Origin: Dactylis glomerata
Lineage: Eukaryota > Streptophyta > Magnoliopsida > Poales > Poaceae
Direction: 5' to 3'
NCBI GenBank assembly: GCA_007115705.1
Contig: QXEO01002102.1
Coordinates: 1,940,509 to 2,004,508 of the forward strand
Length of the DNA: 64,000 nucleotides
The notes beneath the pieces are model-generated. The model did not search any database. It was not told where the DNA came from and saw nothing but the letters and a program-made list of their open reading frames with translations. Below are positions 11,196-22,435 of this stretch, one piece after another. How positions within the stretch are numbered: the first letter of the stretch is position 1; every line of letters begins with the position of its first letter. Made by a program: the position numbers and the translations under genes.

Positions 11196-11281
11196 GTGAA
11201 GCGATATTGAAGAGTGGAATTGGTAAAGGTAACTTTCGTTGTGAGTATTGTTTTTATTTCTGTCTTTTATTTTATTTTGCT

Positions 11282-11685
11282 ATGGAGAAGTCTCCATTTG
11301 ATTCCCTATTTGGGAATACTACTACTACTATCACGGTAGTGGATGAACCACCGCCTGCTCAATTAGATCCTTTTAAAATACCTATGAAAATTGTTGAACG
11401 TGTTATGAATAATCGCTATTCAGGAGATGGAACTATCCATACGGGTGATCATTTACTCTTTATACATGAATTATGCAAGTTGTTCAAGTGTGCAGGTATT
11501 TCATCAAGCCAGGTTAAGAGAAAGCTATTCTCTGAAGGGCAGAGCTGCGGAATGGTATAGGCTGCTAAAGGATGGTCAATCTATTCGCTGGGAGGAAATT
11601 GTGCCCCTCTTTTATTCCCAGTTCTATCCTCCAAGTGAGATTCATAAAGATCGGAATCAAATATATAATTTTTGGCCTCATGATG
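11282..11685 (+). pseudogene. gag: ATH1 gag, N-terminal part, frameshifted
   Basis: Starts MEKSPFDSLFGN and covers the N-terminal third of Gag to the point where GYP2 inserted (FYPPSEIHKDRNQIYNFW). Compared with the duplicate at 59261-59669, this copy lacks 8 bases near 11530, which shifts the frame inside the conserved stretch before LKGRAAEWYRLLKDG. The rest of Gag continues beyond GYP2 from 60301. Confidence 0.8.
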
Positions 11686-12312
11686 TGATAAGGGGAGCAT
11701 ATCTACTACTCCTAATATTTTACCACCTCCTTATGTTCTGAAGCTTGGACAATTCTGCTTTGAGGTGCCTCCTGAAGATGATGTGAAGCCCAACTTTCGG
11801 ACACCTCCAATGATGTTTCATGTTCGCCAAGGGGCTGCGGCCAAAGATATTTAAGTGTTCTATTTTCATTAAGTTCGCGTCATGTTTTTATTTCAGTTTG
11901 GTTTTATTTGTGTGTGATGGTTTTGGGCCTATCCAAAATCAAGTGTGTTTTGGCCATTTGGGCTTTTAGTTTGGTATGGGGCCTAGCCCATCCAAAGTAG
12001 CGTTCAGAGTCACCCTACATAGGGTTATGGCAGCCGCCTTGTATCGTTAGACTTGTTATTTTTGAGCTAAAGAAGACACCAGAAAAGTCCCAATGATTGG
12101 GGGCGCATATCATCGTGTTTGCTTGCTGATCTTGTAGATCGGATATTGTACCATGCGTGGGAATTGATTCCAGTCAGTTTTAACGCGAGGAATTGAAGAG
12201 AGATCAGTTTGATCTATTTCAGATTGAGTTCTCTTTTGCTATCTTGCTGATTCTATCGATCGCCGTGAAAGATTGGGCCTAAAACCCCTTCGGATCACGT
12301 TGATCTGTATCA
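11686..12312 (+). repeat. GYP2 5' LTR (627 bp)
   Basis: Begins TGATAAGGGGAGC and ends CTGTATCA. The first 170 bases can still be translated and end MMFHVRQGAAAKDI at a stop near 11855, suggesting that pol once ran into the LTR, as in CRM5. Closely matches 59670-60295. Confidence 0.82.
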
Positions 12313-12676
12313 TCTTGGTATCAGATTTGTCGGGTTTCTCTCGGCGAATTTATTGCTGAAATCTGCTGAAATTTTCATCATTTGCTGAGGAGAGTTGCTA
12401 CCAGCGGGGATCTTCAAGACACCCGTGCTTGATCTGTTGTGTTCGTCTGCTGGAGTCGCTTGGGGATTATTTTTCCCTTGCCGTCGGTCAGTTCTGGAGG
12501 TGCTACAGAATTACTTTTTTTCTATTGTTGGACATTGTTTAGATCAGTTTACATCGGGCGAGGAGACAGACAGAAGATTTGATCGATCTGAATTTTGGTT
12601 TTCCATTTCAGTTTGGTCCTCGAGTAGTACTCACGGAATTGGGCTGAATAAATCTGGTGCATGTGCTTTGGTGTTG
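12313..12676 (+). other. GYP2 primer site and leader
   Basis: TGGTATCAGA at 12316-12325 is a Met-tRNA-type primer site, three bases past the LTR. The rest is untranslated leader that resumes at 57229 beyond the GP3 insertion and runs to the gag start at 57571. I see no gene in it. Confidence 0.75.
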
Positions 12677-12681
12677 GAAAC

Positions 12682-14292
12682 TGATGGCATGTAGATAACA
12701 CCCCGTTGGGAACCCCAAGAGGAGGGTATGATGAGCATAGCATCAAGTCTTCCCTCAGTTGTGAAACCAAGGTTATTGAACCAGTAGGAGAAAGAACCAC
12801 ACTTCCGAAGGTTGATGCCCGCTAGCTTTGCGACACTCCAGATAATGGTGCCAGATAAATGCTGGTGCGTGGCTTTTCACTAGCAGCAACATGGAACCTG
12901 CACACAACACAACCAAGTACTTTGCCCCAACTTACGATGAGGTTGTCAATCTCACCGGTTTGCTGTAAACAAAGGATTGAGCGTATAGAGTGGTAAAAGG
13001 TAATAGTATGCAAGAAAGTAAATAGTGCGACTAAAAGTAAACGATAATAGCAATGTAAAGGAAATTGGACCGGGGTCCACAGTTCACTAGTGGTGTCTCT
13101 CCATAAGATAAATAACATGCTGGGTAAACAAATTATAGTTGGGCAATTGATAGAATAAAGATAACATACATATGTCATGAGGATCACTATGAGATTCACT
13201 CTGGGCATTACGACAAAATACATAGACCGTAATCCAACTGCATCTATGACTAATAATCCACCCTCCGGATGTCGTCCGAGCAACCATCGGGTATTAAGTT
13301 GGGTATTAAGTTGCGAACAACAAATTATCGCCTTAAGCAAAGTGCGTAATGTAAACAATGCAAATGTCCTTGAACACAAGAATGTTGTTTTCTCCCTAGT
13401 GGCAACAACACATCTACAACCTTAGAGGTTTTTGTCACTCCCCCAGATTACTAGAGGCATGAACCCAACTATCGAGCATAAATACTCCCTCTTGAAGTCA
13501 CTAGCAACGGAGAGCATGCAAGATCATAAACAACATAGAGATAACATAAAGATAATAATTCAGCACATCAACTTGACATAGTACTAATACTCATCGGATC
13601 CCAACAAACACAACATGTAGAATTACACAAAGATGATCTTGATCATGTAGGGCAACTCACAAGATCTAAACATGAAGCACATGGTGGAGGATACGACCAT
13701 CTAGCTACTGCTATGAACCCGTAGTCCAAGGTAGACTACTCACATATCACTCTGGAGGCGACCATGGTGGTGGAGAAGGCCTTCGGCAGGGATTCCCCTT
13801 TCCGGCAGGGTGCCGAGAAGAGCTTCTGGAGCCTCCTGATCTCGCGTTGACGATGGCGGCGGCTTGTAGTAGGTTTCGTGGAAAATTGATCGGGTATTTA
13901 GGTTTTTCCCATCGAGAGAAATATATAGGCGGATGGGCGGCGTCAGGAGGTGGACCAGGCAGTCTCACCCCTGGTGGCGCGGCCAGGGCCTGGGCCGCGC
14001 CACCCTAGGGTGTGGCCGGCCTATGGCCCTCCTCCGTCTCATCTTCGGTCTTCGCGAAGCTTCGGTAAAAATAGGAGGTTCGGCTTTTGTTTCGTCCAAT
14101 TCCGAGAATATTTCCTGTGTAGCTTTTCTGAAACACAAAAACAGCAGAAAACAGGCAACTGGCACTGTGGCATCTTGTTAGTAGGTTAGTTCAGGAAAAC
14201 GCATAAAAATGCCACGAAGTGTAACAAAATACAAAGCGAATGGTGTATAAACAAGCATGGAGCATCATTATAGATACGTTTGAGACGTATCA
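12682..14292 (-). repeat. GP3 3' LTR (1611 bp)
   Basis: On the minus strand it starts TGATACGTCTCAAACG at 14292 and ends at 12682 in ...CATGCCATCA. A TATA-like box lies at about 13920-13930 with a 12-bp perfect-arm GC hairpin upstream (13973-14004). The purine tract (AAGCTTGGGGATGC on the minus strand) is at 14294-14307. Short open frames in it recur in other LTR copies but shift between them. Confidence 0.85.
13973..14004. repeat. Promoter-proximal GC hairpin in the GP3 LTR
   Basis: Arms GGTGGCGCGGCC (13973-13984) and GGCCGCGCCACC (13993-14004) are perfect reverse complements with an 8-base loop. The same structure is kept in the other GP3 LTR at 30831-30862. Confidence 0.75.
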
Positions 14293-15469
14293 AGCATCCC
14301 CAAGCTTAACTCCTGCTCGTCCTCGAGTAGGTAAGTGATAACAAAAGAATAATTTTTGAGGTGACATGCACCATCACAATCTTGATCAACGATGTAAAGC
14401 ATTGAGTGCTGGGATCAAAGTACTTAAAACATGGGCATAAGAGACATAATCTTGACAATAAAAACTTAGCAACCATGTTATAACATGAAAAATAACACAA
14501 ACAAAAGATCATGAATAATGAAACATTGAAAGTCAAGTGTGTGTTCAAATCATATAGAAAAACATAGTAAAGTGGTTTTCAGCTTGTCCTTCATGGAATA
14601 GCAAAACATAAATGCATAGGACACCTTCAAGTTTAAGAGGGCGACTAGATACAAATAATTTAAGAACAAGCAAAACCATAATCATGAATCAATCAATGAT
14701 AAACTTTGGGACTATGCACATTAAACTCAGAATGACAACTATGCTCTCTTAGATGGTGCATAAAGGTAGAAGGTGGAGACTCAACATAAAAGTAAAAGAA
14801 TGGCCCTTCGCAGAGGGAAGCAGTGATTGCAAGTTTTATAAACCTCCAAAAATTATGATACTTACTAGCTTTGAGCTCTCATTGCCCCCATCATAGGCAT
14901 CTTGAATGGTTAAGGTAAATGCGAGTACAATTATGAAGCATATGCTTAACAAATCATAAGTTGAAAACCTCTGGTCCCATGAAGTACAAATACCCAAACC
15001 TCATGCTACTCGACTTAGGTCCCAAGCAAGTTCTTGTCATTGTAAGCATACATGTATCATCCAGAACCGCCAACGGGGTACCTCTTGCCCGATAACATGG
15101 AACAAGCCCACATCAAAATGACAAGACAAACAAACAATGAACACCTCGGCTTCTCTTTTATTTACCATTGGTATAGCTTTTTATTGTGAGATGCGTCGTC
15201 GAATGTCCACTATGGGCATGCTGTAAATTTCCACCATGAATGATGCATGGCTTAGATTAGTGGCCCAGGCGTTTCTCTAACACATATACAAACTCCATGA
15301 CCTCACAAGATCCCAACTTATTTCACATCGCGAGTATCCATAAACAAAATATCACGATATCAACTAAATGAAAGAAAGTGCAATGTTGAAAGCTTGCCCC
15401 ATGACGGCATGGCTGGGCTAATTTCCAACTTACAACTTACAACTTACAAGCATAACATCAACATAAGAG
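14293..15469 (-). other. GP3 3' untranslated region, left part
   Basis: Non-coding sequence next to the 3' LTR, matching the equivalent part of GP4 (17191-18360). It is interrupted at 15470 by GP4 and resumes at 24156. No frame is conserved between the two copies. Confidence 0.7.
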
Positions 15470-15474
15470 AGCCA

Positions 15475-17190
15475 TGATGGTGCCAAGTTGACGTGGGAGC
15501 TTATTCTTCTTCAATCCCCGGCAACGGCGCCAGAAAAAGAGCTTGATGCGTGACGGTGGTGTTATCTTTTCACCGTCCAGTTGGGAACCCCAAGAGGAAG
15601 GTATGATGAGTATAGCAGCAAGGTTTTTCCCTCAGTTAAGAAACCAAGGTATGTTGATCAGGAGAGGAAGGAGCCAAACGACAGAAGGTGATGCTTCCTA
15701 GCTTGCGACAGCTCAGGACAATTTATAGGGCGCCTCGTCCAAGCTTTGCTTGCTAGCTGCAACGCGGAACCTGCACAAAACACAACCAAATACATTGCTC
15801 CCAACTTATGATGAGGTTGTCAATCTCACCGGTTTGTTGTAAACAAAGGAATGAGCGTATCGAGTGGAAAATAGTAATAGTATGCGAGTAAAGTAAACAG
15901 TGCGAGTAAAGTAAATAGGTGATAACAATATAAAGGAAATAGGACCGGGGTCCACAGTTCACTAGCGGTGTCTCTCCATAGATAAAATAATACATGCTGG
16001 GTAAACAAATTACAGTTGGGCAATTGATAGAATAAAGACAACGTGCATATGGTGAGAGGATCACTATGAGATTTACTCTGGGCATTACAACAAAATACAT
16101 AGACCACCATCCAACTGCATCTATGACTAATAATCCACTCACGGGGATATCGTCCGAACACCCCATGAGTATTAAGTTGTGAACAACAGATAATTGCATT
16201 AAGCAAAGTGTGTAATGTAAACAAAGCATATGCCCTCGAGCATATGAATGTTGTTTTCCCGCTAGTAGCAACAGCACATCTACAACCTTAGAGGTTTCTA
16301 TCACTCCCCCAGATTAAATAGAGGCATGAACCCACTATCGAGCATAAATACCCCCTCTTGGAGTCACTAGCAACTACTCGGCCAAGATAGCTACTAACAA
16401 CGGAGAGCATGCAAGATCATAAACAACATAGAGATAACAAAGGATAAATTTCAGTACTTCAACTCAAGCATAACACCAATATTCATCGGATCCCAACAAA
16501 CCAAACATGTAGAATTACATAACGGTGATCTCAATCATGTAAGGCAGCTCATGAGATCTAAACATGAAGCACATGGTGGAGAAGACAACCATCTAGCTAC
16601 TGCTATGGACCCATAGTCCAAGGTAGACTACTCACTCATCGCTCCGGAGGCAAGCATGGCGATGAAGAAGACCTCTGGTGGCGATTCCCCTCTCCGGTAG
16701 GGTGCCGGGAAGAGCTTCTGGACCCTCCCGATCTTCGGGTCGACGGCAGCGGCGGATCGTGATGTGTTCTCGAAAACTGATCGGGTCCTTAGGTTTTTCC
16801 CGTCGGGGGGTCTTTATAGGCAAAGGGGCATCGTCAGGAGTGGACCGAGGCGGTCTCACACATAGGGGGTGCGGCCTAGCCCCTGGCCGCGCCGCCCTGG
16901 TGTGAGGCCACCTCATGGCCCCACTCCGTCTCCTCTTTAGTTCTCTGGAAGCTCTGGTAAAATTCTGGGCGACTGGCTTTGGTTTCGTCCAATTCCGAGA
17001 ATATTTCCTGTGTAACTTTTCTGAAACACAAAAACAGCAGAAAACAGGGAACTGGCACTGTGGCGACTTGTTAGTAGGTTAGTTCTGGAAAATGCATAAA
17101 AGTGCCATGAAGTGTAACAAAACACTAAGCAAATGGTGTAAAAACAAGCATGGAGCATCAAAAATTATGGATACGTTGGAGACGTATCAG
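15475..17190 (-). repeat. GP4 3' LTR (1716 bp)
   Basis: On the minus strand it begins TGATACGTCTCCAACG at 17190 and ends GGCACCATCA at 15475. Near its end, in the segment about 15518-15540, it contains a primer-site sequence (TGGCGCCGTTGCCGGGGA in sense) preceded by an older LTR-like end GCATCA at 15543. A TATA-like CTATAAAG is at about 16810-16820. Confidence 0.85.
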
Positions 17191-20122
17191 CATCCCCAAG
17201 CTTAACTCCTGCTCGTCCTCGAGTAGGTAAGTGATAACAAAAGAAATAATTTTTGAGGTGACATGCACCTACATAATCTTGATCATGTATGTAAGCATTG
17301 TGCGCTGGGATCAAAAGAACTTAAAACATGGACATGAAAGACATAATCTTGATAGAAGAAACTTAGCAACCATGTTATAACATGAAAATGAACACAAACA
17401 AAAGATCATGAAAATGAAACAATGAAAGTCAAACGTGTGTTCAAATCATAAGGAAAAACATACAAATGGTTTTCAGCTTGTCCTTCATGGAGAGCAAAAC
17501 ATAAATGCATAGGACACCTTCAAGTTTAAGAGGGCGACTAGATACAAATAATTTGAGAACAAGTGAAACCAACAATATGAATCAATCAATGAAACTTTGG
17601 GACAATGCACATTATACTAAGAATGACAACTATGCTCTCTTAATGGTGCATAAAGATAGAAGGTGGTGACTCAACATAAAAGTAAAAGAAAGGCCCTTCG
17701 CGGAGGGAAACAGTGTTTGCAAGTTTTATAGACCTTAAAAAATTATGGTACTTACCGGCTTTGAGCTCTCATTGCCCCCATCATAAGCATCTTGAATGGT
17801 TAAAGTTAATGCAAGAACACTCATGCTGCATATGCTTGACAAATCATAAGTTGAAAACCTCGTGTCCCGTGAATACGAGTACCCAAACCTCATGCTACTT
17901 TACTTAGAGTCCCAAGCAAGGCTCTTGTCATTGTAAGTATATACGTATCATCGAGAACCGCCAACGGGGTACCTCCATGCCCAATGACATGGAACAAGCC
18001 CACATCAAAATGATAGGACAAGTAGACAATGAACACCTCGACATCTCTTTTATTTACCATTTATTTAGCTTTTTATTTTGAGATGCGTCGTCGAATGTAC
18101 ACTATGGGTATGTTGCAAATTTCCACCATGAATTATGCATGGCTTAGATTGGCGGCTCAGGCGTTTCCCTAACACATATACAAACTCCATGATCCCGCAA
18201 GATTCCCAATTCATTTCACACCGCAAGTATCCATAAACAAAAGATCACGATATCAACTCAAATAAGAAGTGCAATGTTGAAAGCTTGCCCCAGGACGGCA
18301 TGGTTGGGCTAGTCTCCAACTTACAACTTGCAAGCATAACAACTCAACATAAGAGACCACAATGTCAAATTTTTAAGAATGAGCTAAATAAAGTGTGCCT
18401 TCCGGTTCGTGAGAGCTTTACTGACCAATTTTCGCATAACACTGGTAAGAGTTTAATTTGAAGAGTAGATAAAAGCAAGTCAAATATACTTTGGAATAGC
18501 AAATTGCTAATAGGTATGTATGGTGGACACTTTGGTAAACTTAGTTTTTAGGAGTTGGATGCACGAGTAGATGTCATACTCAGTACAAGGCGAGGGCTAG
18601 CAAAAGACTGGGAGCGACCAACTAAGAGAGCAATAACGGCTATAATCATGCAAAGCGACAAAGTGACATTAAAAGAAGCATAAGATGGCATCAAAAGTCA
18701 AAAACTAAATGATCATAGAGGCTATTGGCAACTTTGTAAGAGTCTAACATGTGTGAGCATGCGCCAAGTCAACCCAAATAAAGCATCAAGGAGAAAACCA
18801 AAATAATGCTTCCAAACGATAAAAACAACGCATGATTTTTTCAAAGGCTCATTAAGCAATCTCGGTTATTTGAGACAAGTCATGCTACAGCAAAACCACT
18901 AAGCATACTTTCAAAAAGACATCAAGCACGACATGCAAAAGCCTAAGCCGCAGTCTACACAAGCTCCTTCTTGTACCACTTTTTTGCATAAAGCTTTTTC
19001 TCTTTTCCAACACCATTCAAAAAATTTATAAACACCTCTTTTGATGAAAACCAATAAAGATCAGAGGCAAAAATACACCTTGATGAAAAGACATGACAAG
19101 ATCTGAACACAAATCAAGGCGAAAACGAAAACTAAACGCAGTAGCAGAAAAAGAAGAACACTCGTTGAAATTGTAAGAATGAAAAACAGAGTGTTCTTGG
19201 CAAATGAAAAGCAAGGCAACTTCTCCAAAAGAAATTTGTTGGGGTCCAACCATTTATTGCAGCAAACAAAACTAAACTAAACTGAAAACTAAAAATGACT
19301 GACGCTCCAAGAAAAACGCATAATGCATGAAGCAATAAAAATATAGTGTCTTGAAAGGTGACCTGATTTTTGCCGATGAAGAAGGGATGCCTCGGGGGCA
19401 TCCCCAAGCTTTGACGCTTGTACTTCTTGGATATTTCTTGGGGTGATGCTGGGCATCCCCAGGCTTGAGCTTTTGTCCGTTCTTCAACTCATCTCATCAC
19501 TCTCCGATCCCTACACTTGAAAACTTCCTTCATACAAAACTAAACACAAATCTATTAGCAACATTAGTGTAAGCATAACATAGAATCAACCTCTTTTGGC
19601 TTCAGGTTTCAACCTAAAACCACCACCTATTAAGCATATACTACTGTAGGAACTTCCCCAAAAGTTCCGTGATCAAAAGAACTCAAAAAGAAAGCGATAA
19701 AGCGGCAAACACAAATATTGGCAGAAATCTGTCAAAACAGAACAGCTGACAAAGGTCGAATTTTTGAGGGGTTTTCTGTTGCTCAAATAAAAAAGTGTTC
19801 AACTAAATAAAGTTTGGATATAACCTGGGGCATATGCACAAGAAAGTTCAGGTCCAAAAGATATACAGAGAATTTTCACGAATTTTTATGGTGCAGCACC
19901 GAAAACTGTTTCAGGACAGCAACATCCCCAAATCTTACCTCACTCAAATTAGAGGCTTCTCTTGGCACAAAAACGAAATAAAAATGATAAGGAGAGGTCA
20001 TTACAGTAGTAATAACTTCCAAGACTCAAATAAAAGAAAAAGAACTGAATGTAAAAACATTGGGTTATCTCCCAAGAGTGCTTTTCTTTAACGCCTTTGA
20101 GCTAGGCGCAGAAAATTGCGAA
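17191..20122 (-). other. GP4 3' untranslated region (2.9 kb) with repeated polypurine tracts
   Basis: A long non-coding stretch between the gene stop and the 3' LTR. The functional purine tract abuts the LTR at 17191-17204 (AAGCTTGGGGATGC in sense). An exact second copy is at 19398-19411 and a one-mismatch copy at 19453-19466. No conserved coding frame is seen when compared with GP3 24156-25961. Confidence 0.75.
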
Positions 20123-22240
20123 TCAAGTAACATCAAGAGATGAAGCATCAAGCTCATAATTTGCCCTAAGAATAGAGTCAAACACTAATTTCTTTCTCTT
20201 TCTAGGGAAGTGCTCCATACCTTTCTTGAGTGGAAATTGATATTTGATGGTGCCTTCCCTCATATCAATGATGGCACCTACAGTTCGAAGAAAAGGTCTT
20301 CCCAAAATAATAGGACATGAAGCATTGCATTCAACATCCATGACAAGAAAATCAATGGGAACAAGGTTATTGTTAACCACAATAAGAACATCATTAATTC
20401 TTCCCAAAGGTTTCTTCTTAGCAACATCAGCAATATGAACATCATAATAACACTTTTCAAGCAGTGGTAAATCAAGCATGTCATATATTTTTCTAGGCAT
20501 AATAGAAATACTAGCACCTAGATCACATAAAGCATGGAAATCAAAACCATTAAAATGCATATCCATGATGGGTTCCCAACCATCTTCTAACTTCTTGGGA
20601 ACAGAAGCTTTTTGCTTCAACTTTTCATCCCTAATTTTCATAAGAGCATTGGTAATATGCTTAGTAAAAGCAACATTTAAAGAACTAGCATTGGGAGTCA
20701 AAGCAAGCTTTTGCAAGAACAAAATAACTTCAAATATATTGCAGCCATCAACATCAAAATCATTAAAGGAAATAGAGCTATCATCTCCTACACTCCGAAA
20801 AATTTCAGCACTCTTTTGAGAAAAAGTTTTGGCAGTTTTAGGCTTTTTAACACAAGGAGTGGGAGTTTTCTCTACACCAATCAAAGTAAGAGGATTGCTA
20901 GCATTAGGAGCAACATCATTAGAGGTAGTAATGGTACATACCTTCATCTCTCTAGCCATCTCATCTTCTCTTTCCCACCTGGCATGCAATTCTGCTAGCA
21001 TCATAACATTTTCATCAATTCTAACTTGGATAGCATTAGCAGTAGCAAAACGATCAGGCTTAGCGGACATTCTGTTAACCAAAGAAGATTGCACATTAGA
21101 CAAAGATGAAATATCGGTTTCAGCTTTGGAAACCTTAGCTTGCAACTCAGGAATAGCCGTATTTAAATTTTCAAGTTGATGACTAATAGTCCTCAACAGA
21201 GCTGATTGCTCCTCCATAGTCTTGGTGAAAGCCCTGTTCTGCTCATATTGCGCCTGCATAAAATTCTTAGCAGCCTTTTCAAGTTCAAAAATTATTTCTT
21301 CACTAGGCATTTTAGGTCTACCAAGATAGCTATTATCACCATTAGAAGGAAACGGCCTATAATTGTTACTAGCAAAATTGTTCCTATAAGCATTGTTGTT
21401 AAAATTATTATTTCTAATGAAGTTTACATCAACATGCTCTTCTTGAGCAACCAAAGAGGCCAAAGGAACATTATTAGGATCTACATGAGTCCTATCATTT
21501 GAAAGCATAAGCATAATAGCATCAATCTTATCACTCAAGGAAGAAGTTTCCTCAACATAATTTACCTTCTTACCTTGCGGAGCTCTCTTGGTGTGCCATT
21601 CAGAGTAATTTACCATCATATTGTCGAGAAGCTTTGTTGCGGCGCCCATGGTAAGGGACATAAAAGTGCCTCCAGTAGCTGAATCAAGTAGGTTCCTCGA
21701 AGAAAAATTCAGTCCTGCATAAAAAGTTTGAACAATCATCCAAGTAGTCAGTCCATGAGTGGGACAATTCTTTATCATAGCTTTCATTATTTCCCAAGCT
21801 TGAGCAACATGTTCATTATCAAACTGACTAAACTTCATAATATTGCTACACAAAGCTATAATCTTAGCAGGAGGATAGTATCTACCAATAAAAGCATCCT
21901 TACACTTAGCCCATGAATCAATACTATTCTTAGTCAAAGACAGCAACGAATCCTTAGCTTTTCCTCTCAAAGAAAAAGGAAACAACTTAAGCTTAATAAT
22001 ATCACTTTCAACATCCTTATACTTTTGCATCTCACATAGCTCAACAAAATTGTTGAGATGAGCTGCAGCATCATCAGTACTAGCACCAGAAAATTGCTCT
22101 TTCATAACAAGGTTCAACAAAGCAGGCTTAATCTCATAAAAATTTGCAGCAGAAGTAGGTGGCGCAATAGGAGTGCAGATAAAATCACTATTGTTCGTGC
22201 TAGTAAAGTCACATAACTTGGTGTTTCCAGGAGTAGCCAT
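20123..22240 (-). CDS. GP4 Gag-protease polyprotein (705 residues)
   Basis: The only gene of GP4. The start MATPGNTKLCDF fits the start in the related GP3 copy (MGTPENTKLCDF). Residues about 35-200 form the retrotransposon capsid domain (LRGKAKDSLLSL, FIGRYYPPAKI). An Asn-rich stretch lies around residues 280-320 and a long helical, coiled-coil-like section around 320-420. A retropepsin domain follows with CDLGASISIMP near residue 570 and PIILGRPFL near 643. It ends soon after the protease; reverse transcriptase, RNase H and integrase are absent, not merely broken. No CCHC knuckle is visible. The product could form particles and cleave itself but needs partner enzymes for replication. Confidence 0.9.
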   Translation of the reverse strand: MATPGNTKLCDFTSTNNSDFICTPIAPPTSAANFYEIKPALLNLVMKEQFSGASTDDAAAHLNNFVELCEMQKYKDVESDIIKLKLFPFSLRGKAKDSLLSLTKNSIDSWAKCKDAFIGRYYPPAKIIALCSNIMKFSQFDNEHVAQAWEIMKAMIKNCPTHGLTTWMIVQTFYAGLNFSSRNLLDSATGGTFMSLTMGAATKLLDNMMVNYSEWHTKRAPQGKKVNYVEETSSLSDKIDAIMLMLSNDRTHVDPNNVPLASLVAQEEHVDVNFIRNNNFNNNAYRNNFASNNYRPFPSNGDNSYLGRPKMPSEEIIFELEKAAKNFMQAQYEQNRAFTKTMEEQSALLRTISHQLENLNTAIPELQAKVSKAETDISSLSNVQSSLVNRMSAKPDRFATANAIQVRIDENVMMLAELHARWEREDEMAREMKVCTITTSNDVAPNASNPLTLIGVEKTPTPCVKKPKTAKTFSQKSAEIFRSVGDDSSISFNDFDVDGCNIFEVILFLQKLALTPNASSLNVAFTKHITNALMKIRDEKLKQKASVPKKLEDGWEPIMDMHFNGFDFHALCDLGASISIMPRKIYDMLDLPLLEKCYYDVHIADVAKKKPLGRINDVLIVVNNNLVPIDFLVMDVECNASCPIILGRPFLRTVGAIIDMREGTIKYQFPLKKGMEHFPRKRKKLVFDSILRANYELDASSLDVT

Positions 22241-22435
22241 TCTAGCAAACTAAAAGCAGACAAGTAAAAACAACTACCAAGGATTCCAATTTTTTTTGGG
22301 TTTTTGATAAAACGATGCAAGTAAAATAAAATAAATTAAAGCAAAACTTAAAACAAAGTAAAGGATGTGCGTGCGAAAACTCCCCTCGCAGAAGTCTTCT
22401 ACTTTGATCCCCGGCAACGGTGCTAGAAAAAGCTT
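22241..22435 (-). other. GP4 leader and primer-binding site
   Basis: Short untranslated leader. In sense orientation the primer site next to the LTR reads TAGCACCGTTGCCGGGGA (about 22408-22425), two changes from the canonical Asp-type site. The canonical version lies inside the LTR end, at about 22474-22495. Confidence 0.7.

Noticed and set aside
15753..16304. Open frames repeated in the same place in several LTRs (also near 12822, 22714, 34926, 50796)
   Set aside because: They recur only because the LTRs are copies; frames shift and break between copies, and no protein family is suggested.
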